A DNA stretch of 37,768 bases, from assembly GCA_037385685.1 (NCBI GenBank), contig JARRMW010000011.1, positions 1 through 37,768 on the forward strand. The letters run 5' to 3'. The position numbers and the translations under genes are program-made. The notes beneath the pieces are model-generated. The model did no database searches and had not been told where the DNA came from. It was given only the letters and a program-made list of their open reading frames with translations. Shown here piece after piece: positions 34,009 to 37,768 of the stretch. Each line of letters starts with the position of its first letter. The stretch's first letter is position 1. The DNA is from Sva-25 sp037385685 (GTDB lineage: Bacteria; Pseudomonadota; Gammaproteobacteria; Chromatiales; Chromatiaceae).

Positions 34009-34212
34009 TCAGGTTCCACGCTGGCGAAATTCCGCGACAGGCACGCCGCCGATCCCCCAGTTATCCAGCTCGACCTCGTCGATAACAACAACAGTCGTAT
34101 CGGGGTTCTTGCCGAGTATCTCCTGTAGCAAGCGGGTAACCCCCTTGATCAACTGGGTTTTCTGCTCAATTGTTGCGCCCTCGCGGGTGATCTTGATGTT
34201 GACATAGGGCAT
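34009..34212 (-). CDS. 4-oxalocrotonate tautomerase family protein
   Basis: The 67-residue protein has the defining N-terminal proline (MPYVNIKITREG), which becomes the catalytic base after Met removal. The rest is the short beta-alpha-beta 4-OT unit, with TTVVVIDEVELDNWGIGG, which forms hexamers in the family. These enzymes shift double bonds in unsaturated keto-acids and some have dehalogenase or hydratase side activities. No aromatic-degradation genes are nearby, so the substrate is unknown. The start at 34212 is set by the catalytic proline and by GGAG about 9 bases upstream; the longer frame would bury the proline. Confidence 0.92.
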   Translation of the reverse strand: MPYVNIKITREGATIEQKTQLIKGVTRLLQEILGKNPDTTVVVIDEVELDNWGIGGVPVAEFRQRGT

Positions 34213-34427
34213 CTTTACAACTCCCGTTACTGGTTCGTATGGATGATTCAGACTTCGTATATATCGTTCGTTTGGACTGATCCTGGCTCTCAATTCCATA
34301 TGGTAACCCCGTTCAAGACTCCGCAGGGGCGTGCAGCCATCATGCGCATCCCGGATGAATCCACTCCTGACCGGCCCGATGCCGGCTCACGGTGCCCGAA
34401 AGTGCCGTTTTGCATCACAGGGATCTC

Positions 34428-34455
34428 TTGACCTTTGGAATTTTGGCCCTATCAT
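34428..34455 (+). promoter_or_regulatory. groESL promoter (sigma-70, overlapping a sigma-32-like match)
   Basis: TTGACC (34428-34433) and TATCAT (34450-34455) are 16 bases apart, a good sigma-70 promoter. The same stretch reads CTTGACC...CCCTATCAT, close to the heat-shock sigma-32 pattern. The -10 ends on the first base of the CIRCE operator, so HrcA would block initiation. Confidence 0.7.
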
Positions 34456-34481
34456 TAGCACTCACAAAGAGCGAGTGCTAA
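34455..34481. promoter_or_regulatory. CIRCE element (HrcA operator)
   Basis: TTAGCACTC (34455-34463), a 9-base spacer and GAGTGCTAA (34473-34481) match the CIRCE consensus exactly. HrcA repressor binds CIRCE and represses chaperone genes until heat shock. Its position just upstream of groES predicts HrcA control; hrcA itself is not in the window. Confidence 0.97.
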
Positions 34482-34525
34482 CAGCACTCTTGAGCAAACC
34501 GCAAATCATTTGGAGAAATTACCCG

Positions 34526-34816
34526 ATGAATATCCGTCCTTTGCATGACCGTGTGGTCGTTCGCCGCATGGAAGAGGAACGCACCAGTGCCGGTGGCATC
34601 GTCCTGCCCGACAGCGCGACCGAAAAGCCTGCCCAGGGTGAAGTCATTGCCGCGGGCAACGGCAAGATCATGGAGAACGGCGAAGTACGCCCTCTCGACG
34701 TCAAGGTCGGGGACAAGGTGCTGTTTGGCAAATATGCCGGTACCGAAGTCAAAATCAATGGCGAAGAGCTGCTCGTGATGAAAGAAGAAGACATCATGGG
34801 CGTCATCGAAGGTTAA
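34526..34816 (+). CDS. groES: Co-chaperonin GroES
   Basis: GroES is the 10-kDa lid of the chaperonin. It is 96 residues here, starting MNIRPLHDRVVVRR and containing the mobile loop ERTSAGGIVLPDSATEKP with the IVL segment that contacts GroEL. GGAG lies 11 bases before the ATG. It is the first gene of groES-groEL, downstream of the CIRCE operator. Confidence 0.98.
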   Translation: MNIRPLHDRVVVRRMEEERTSAGGIVLPDSATEKPAQGEVIAAGNGKIMENGEVRPLDVKVGDKVLFGKYAGTEVKINGEELLVMKEEDIMGVIEG

Positions 34817-34843
34817 TCATTCAGGAATCCAGGAAAAGAGAAA

Positions 34844-36490
<1,647 letters not shown>

Positions 36491-36520
36491 TCTGCCCCTT
36501 ACGTCACCTGACGCCAAAAA

Positions 36521-36545
36521 GCCCCGCTGTGCGGGGCATATTTTT
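36521..36545 (+). terminator. Rho-independent terminator of groESL
   Basis: GCCCCGC (36521-36527) and GCGGGGC (36531-36537) form a 7-bp GC stem around TGT, followed by ATATTTTT. It lies 30 bases after the groEL stop. Confidence 0.9.
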
Positions 36546-36595
36546 GGCTTTCTGCTTGTTGTCACTCCATAACGGTTTCGGTCATGTCTTTCAGG

Positions 36596-36620
36596 GGTCG
36601 GAGTCAAATTGGCTCCGACC
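36596..36620. repeat. REP-like palindrome or second terminator
   Basis: GGTCGGAG (36596-36603) and CTCCGACC (36613-36620) are perfect 8-bp arms around TCAAATTGG, followed by TGTTTTC. It lies between the groEL terminator and the sulfur-globule gene terminator, so a third terminator is not needed. The form GGTCGGAGTC...GGCTCCGACC resembles dispersed palindromic repeats of gammaproteobacterial genomes. Confidence 0.5.
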
Positions 36621-36655
36621 TGTTTTCGCTACCATTCAGAAAAAAACCGGAAGCA

Positions 36656-36681
36656 AAAGAAAACCCCGCCGAAGCGGGGTT
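36656..36681 (-). terminator. Rho-independent terminator of the first sulfur-globule gene
   Basis: On the minus strand, AACCCCGC pairs with GCGGGGTT (36662-36669 and 36674-36681) around a TTCG tetraloop, followed by TTTTCTTTT. It is 41 bases after the gene's stop. A near-identical copy is at 37681-37707. Confidence 0.92.
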
Positions 36682-36698
36682 CTCACTGGAAGTGGGAT

Positions 36699-36709
36699 CC
36701 GTCAGACGG
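36699..36709 (-). repeat. Short dyad between stop codon and terminator (copy 1)
   Basis: CCGTC and GACGG flank a single A. The same dyad sits at the same place behind the second sulfur-globule gene (37724-37734), although flanking bases differ. This suggests a retained 3'-UTR element. Confidence 0.5.
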
Positions 36710-36721
36710 ACATCACTTTCC

Positions 36722-37123
36722 TTACTTGCCAGCCGGAGCCGGAGCCGGAGCCTGCTGAGGCATCGGAGCCGGAGCGCCGTAGCCGTAAGGTGCCGGTGGC
36801 ATCGGAGCCGGAGCGCCGTAGCCGTAAGGACGGCCATAACCGTAAGGACCATAGCCATAAGGCGTGTTGTAGTTGTAGAAACGGCCGTCGCCAGCACCGT
36901 ATGCGTCGCCGCGCCAGTCGGTATCCATGTCGGCATCAGCCTTGCCGCTCATGTTGAAATCGAATTCACCGGAACCGCGACCACGACCCGAACCGTCGCC
37001 ATAGCCGTAGCCATAACCGTCGTTGTAGAAGTTGGTGTTGCTGTCATCGCCCCAGAACTCGGCAGAGGCAGTGGAGGTTGCGAAGAGCGCAGCGATTGCT
37101 GCAGCTGTAACGATAGCTTTCAT
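36722..37123 (-). CDS. Sulfur globule envelope protein (SgpA/SgpB-like)
   Basis: The 133-residue protein has a clear signal peptide (about 1-21, ending ATSTASA). The mature part is rich in Gly, Tyr, Asp and Pro: GYGYGYGDGSGRGRGSG, then FDFNMSG, then Tyr-Gly-Pro repeats. This composition and the FDFNMS motif match the sulfur globule proteins (CV1/CV2 type) of Allochromatium vinosum, which coat intracellular sulfur deposits topologically in the periplasm. The C-terminal region contains two copies of a 13-residue unit (PYGYGAPAPMP core). GAGGAG lies 6 bases before this ATG; the longer frame lacks signal-peptide character. A consensus-like promoter is upstream, and the partial paralogue beyond 37.7 kb is in tandem. 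Confidence 0.85.
   Translation of the reverse strand: MKAIVTAAAIAALFATSTASAEFWGDDSNTNFYNDGYGYGYGDGSGRGRGSGEFDFNMSGKADADMDTDWRGDAYGAGDGRFYNYNTPYGYGPYGYGRPYGYGAPAPMPPAPYGYGAPAPMPQQAPAPAPAGK
36759..36829 (-). repeat. Tandem 39-bp repeat inside the sulfur-globule gene
   Basis: Identical 32-base segments at 36759-36790 and 36798-36829 recur with a 39-base period, i.e. 13 codons. They encode PYGYGAPAPMP twice. This suggests recent repeat expansion in the Pro/Tyr-rich tail. Confidence 0.85.
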
Positions 37124-37202
37124 GTAAATCTCCTCAAAGGAATCTGTCGTATTGGCTGAAAACGGGTTGCTTTTTAAAAGCCCTTCCGCTTTCATGGTGA
37201 TA

Positions 37203-37231
37203 AGTATATAAGCAATTTCTTAAATACTCAA
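37203..37231 (-). promoter_or_regulatory. Sigma-70 promoter of the sulfur-globule gene
   Basis: On the minus strand TTGAGT (37226-37231) and TATACT (37203-37208) are separated by exactly 17 bases. Transcription would start near 37196, giving a leader of about 70 bases. The close match predicts high expression, as expected for a structural protein. Confidence 0.7.
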
Positions 37232-37301
37232 GTGCTTTTTTCATCACGCTCCATCTTTTTATAACCAACCGGGGCATCCGGCCAGAATGAATGCCTGGAG
37301 A

Positions 37302-37315
37302 TTGATCCAAATCAA
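37302..37315. promoter_or_regulatory. Perfect FNR/Anr-type box
   Basis: TTGAT-CCAA-ATCAA matches the FNR consensus TTGATNNNNATCAA exactly. Its centre is about 112 bases upstream of the predicted start of the sulfur-globule gene, further than usual class I or II positions. It could still act from a distance, mark a second promoter, or be bound by another CRP/FNR protein. Confidence 0.5.
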
Positions 37316-37680
37316 TCACTCAGTGCCTCAAGTCATCAAAACAGAAAATATTCAGGGATTTCTTTCTGACATATCAATAAGCAATGATCAGCAAGAATCC
37401 GCATAAGCGTCAAAATCTGAATTCGCCCTCCCCCACTTGCATATGTGCCTCTCGGCAGAAGAGTGTGCCAGGTTTATGATTGCGATCGCAGGCGCTTTCA
37501 TCGCACATTACTATCTAACCAGGATTCAAAACGGATAATCCTGTTGCTGTCAACGAACCAGCATACCCGTTGGTTCCGTCACCATCCGGGTATCGGCAGA
37601 TGGGTTCGACAAACGGCCTGTTATTGTTTGCCTGCCGCTTCATGAGGCACCGGCAAGCATGCGATCCGGGGCACCAGGCA

Positions 37681-37707
37681 AAAGAAAACCCCGCCGGAGC
37701 GGGGTTT
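37681..37707 (-). terminator. Terminator of the second sulfur-globule gene
   Basis: CCCCGC (37690-37695) and GCGGGG (37700-37705) pair around a 4-base loop, followed on the minus strand by TTTTCTTTT. It is nearly identical to the terminator at 36656-36681; the tetraloop is TCCG instead of TTCG. Confidence 0.9.
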
Positions 37708-37721
37708 CGCTGGAAGCATTC

Positions 37722-37736
37722 TCCGTCAGACGGAGT
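37722..37736 (-). repeat. Short dyad between stop codon and terminator (copy 2)
   Basis: CTCCGTC and GACGGAG are perfect arms around one A, a longer form of the dyad at 36699-36709 and placed identically relative to stop codon and terminator. Confidence 0.5.
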
Positions 37737-37745
37737 TCGCTTCTC

Positions 37746-37768
37746 TTACTTGGCTACAGGAGCCGCAG
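37746..37768 (-). CDS. C-terminal end of a second sulfur-globule-like protein (partial)
   Basis: Only the last six codons (AAPVAK) and stop TAA lie in the window. Assignment rests on the homologous ending of the first gene (APAGK) and on the conserved downstream sequence: the dyad, CTTCCAG and the terminator follow in the same order and spacing. The rest of the gene is beyond the right edge, so identity as a sulfur-globule paralogue is inferred. Confidence 0.6.

Larger units (their letters stand above)
37124..37745. other. Regulatory and spacer region between the two sulfur-globule genes
   Basis: These 622 bases hold the leader, promoter and FNR-type site of the first gene (37124-37315) and the terminator and dyad of the next (37681-37736). 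The AT-rich middle (about 37320-37680) has no convincing gene. A 66-codon plus-strand frame at 37445-37645 is rich in Arg, His and Cys, lacks a Shine-Dalgarno sequence and matches nothing I recognise. Confidence 0.6.

Noticed and set aside
37445..37645. 66-codon plus-strand frame between the sulfur-globule genes
   Set aside because: No Shine-Dalgarno sequence, unusual Arg/Cys/His content and no recognisable motif.

Overview
The window looks like chromosomal DNA of a sulfur-oxidising gammaproteobacterium that stores elemental sulfur. The basis is the housekeeping gene set (ribF-ileS-lspA, polA, thrC, rimO, dusA, yciO, groES-groEL, and the E. coli-like grouping dsbD-cutA / fxsA / groSL) plus a Gly/Tyr-rich exported sulfur-globule protein gene at the right end, with the 3' end of a second copy behind it. 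No phage, integrase, insertion sequence, CRISPR array, tRNA or rRNA could be recognised.

Layout. 1-0.5 kb: an arsenic regulator (arsR) followed by the first codons of a glyceraldehyde-3-phosphate dehydrogenase of the ArsJ-associated type, under a promoter that abuts a perfect inverted repeat. 0.65-2.5 kb: a lone V-type ATPase subunit I (a-subunit) gene with no other ATPase subunit nearby. 2.5-5.0 kb: a znuA-znuC-znuB zinc importer operon with overlapping genes. 5.2-10.9 kb: rightward thrC, an unassigned radical SAM protein, an Old Yellow Enzyme and dusA. 10.9-15.2 kb: a kinase-like/P-loop fusion protein, a small membrane protein, rimO, a lipoprotein lytic transglycosylase and an exported EF-hand protein.

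15.3-28.8 kb: one long leftward run of closely packed, often overlapping genes: cutA, dsbD (with two N-terminal alpha domains), a TlpA-type thioredoxin, polA, a TraB/GumN lipoprotein, ribF, ileS, lspA, yciO, an exported phytase-like protein and a short-chain dehydrogenase. cutA, dsbD and tlpA together suggest periplasmic thiol and metal homeostasis.

28.9-34.2 kb: fxsA, a DUF2189 membrane protein, an SLC13-type permease with cytosolic RCK_C domains, then a decayed stretch. The decayed stretch holds a gene with two compensating frameshifts and the C-terminal stump of an NtrC-type sigma-54 activator carrying an in-frame TGA. A 4-oxalocrotonate tautomerase gene follows. 34.4-36.5 kb: groES-groEL behind a sigma-70/sigma-32-like promoter and a perfect CIRCE operator. 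36.7-37.8 kb: the sulfur-globule genes, which share nearly identical 3' hairpins, with a good sigma-70 promoter and a perfect FNR-type palindrome upstream of the first.

No single novel multi-gene system is evident. The most unusual items are the double-alpha-domain DsbD, the orphan V-ATPase a-subunit, the unassigned radical SAM protein, the tandem sulfur-globule genes with conserved 3' hairpins, and the decayed regulator region with palindromes beside it.
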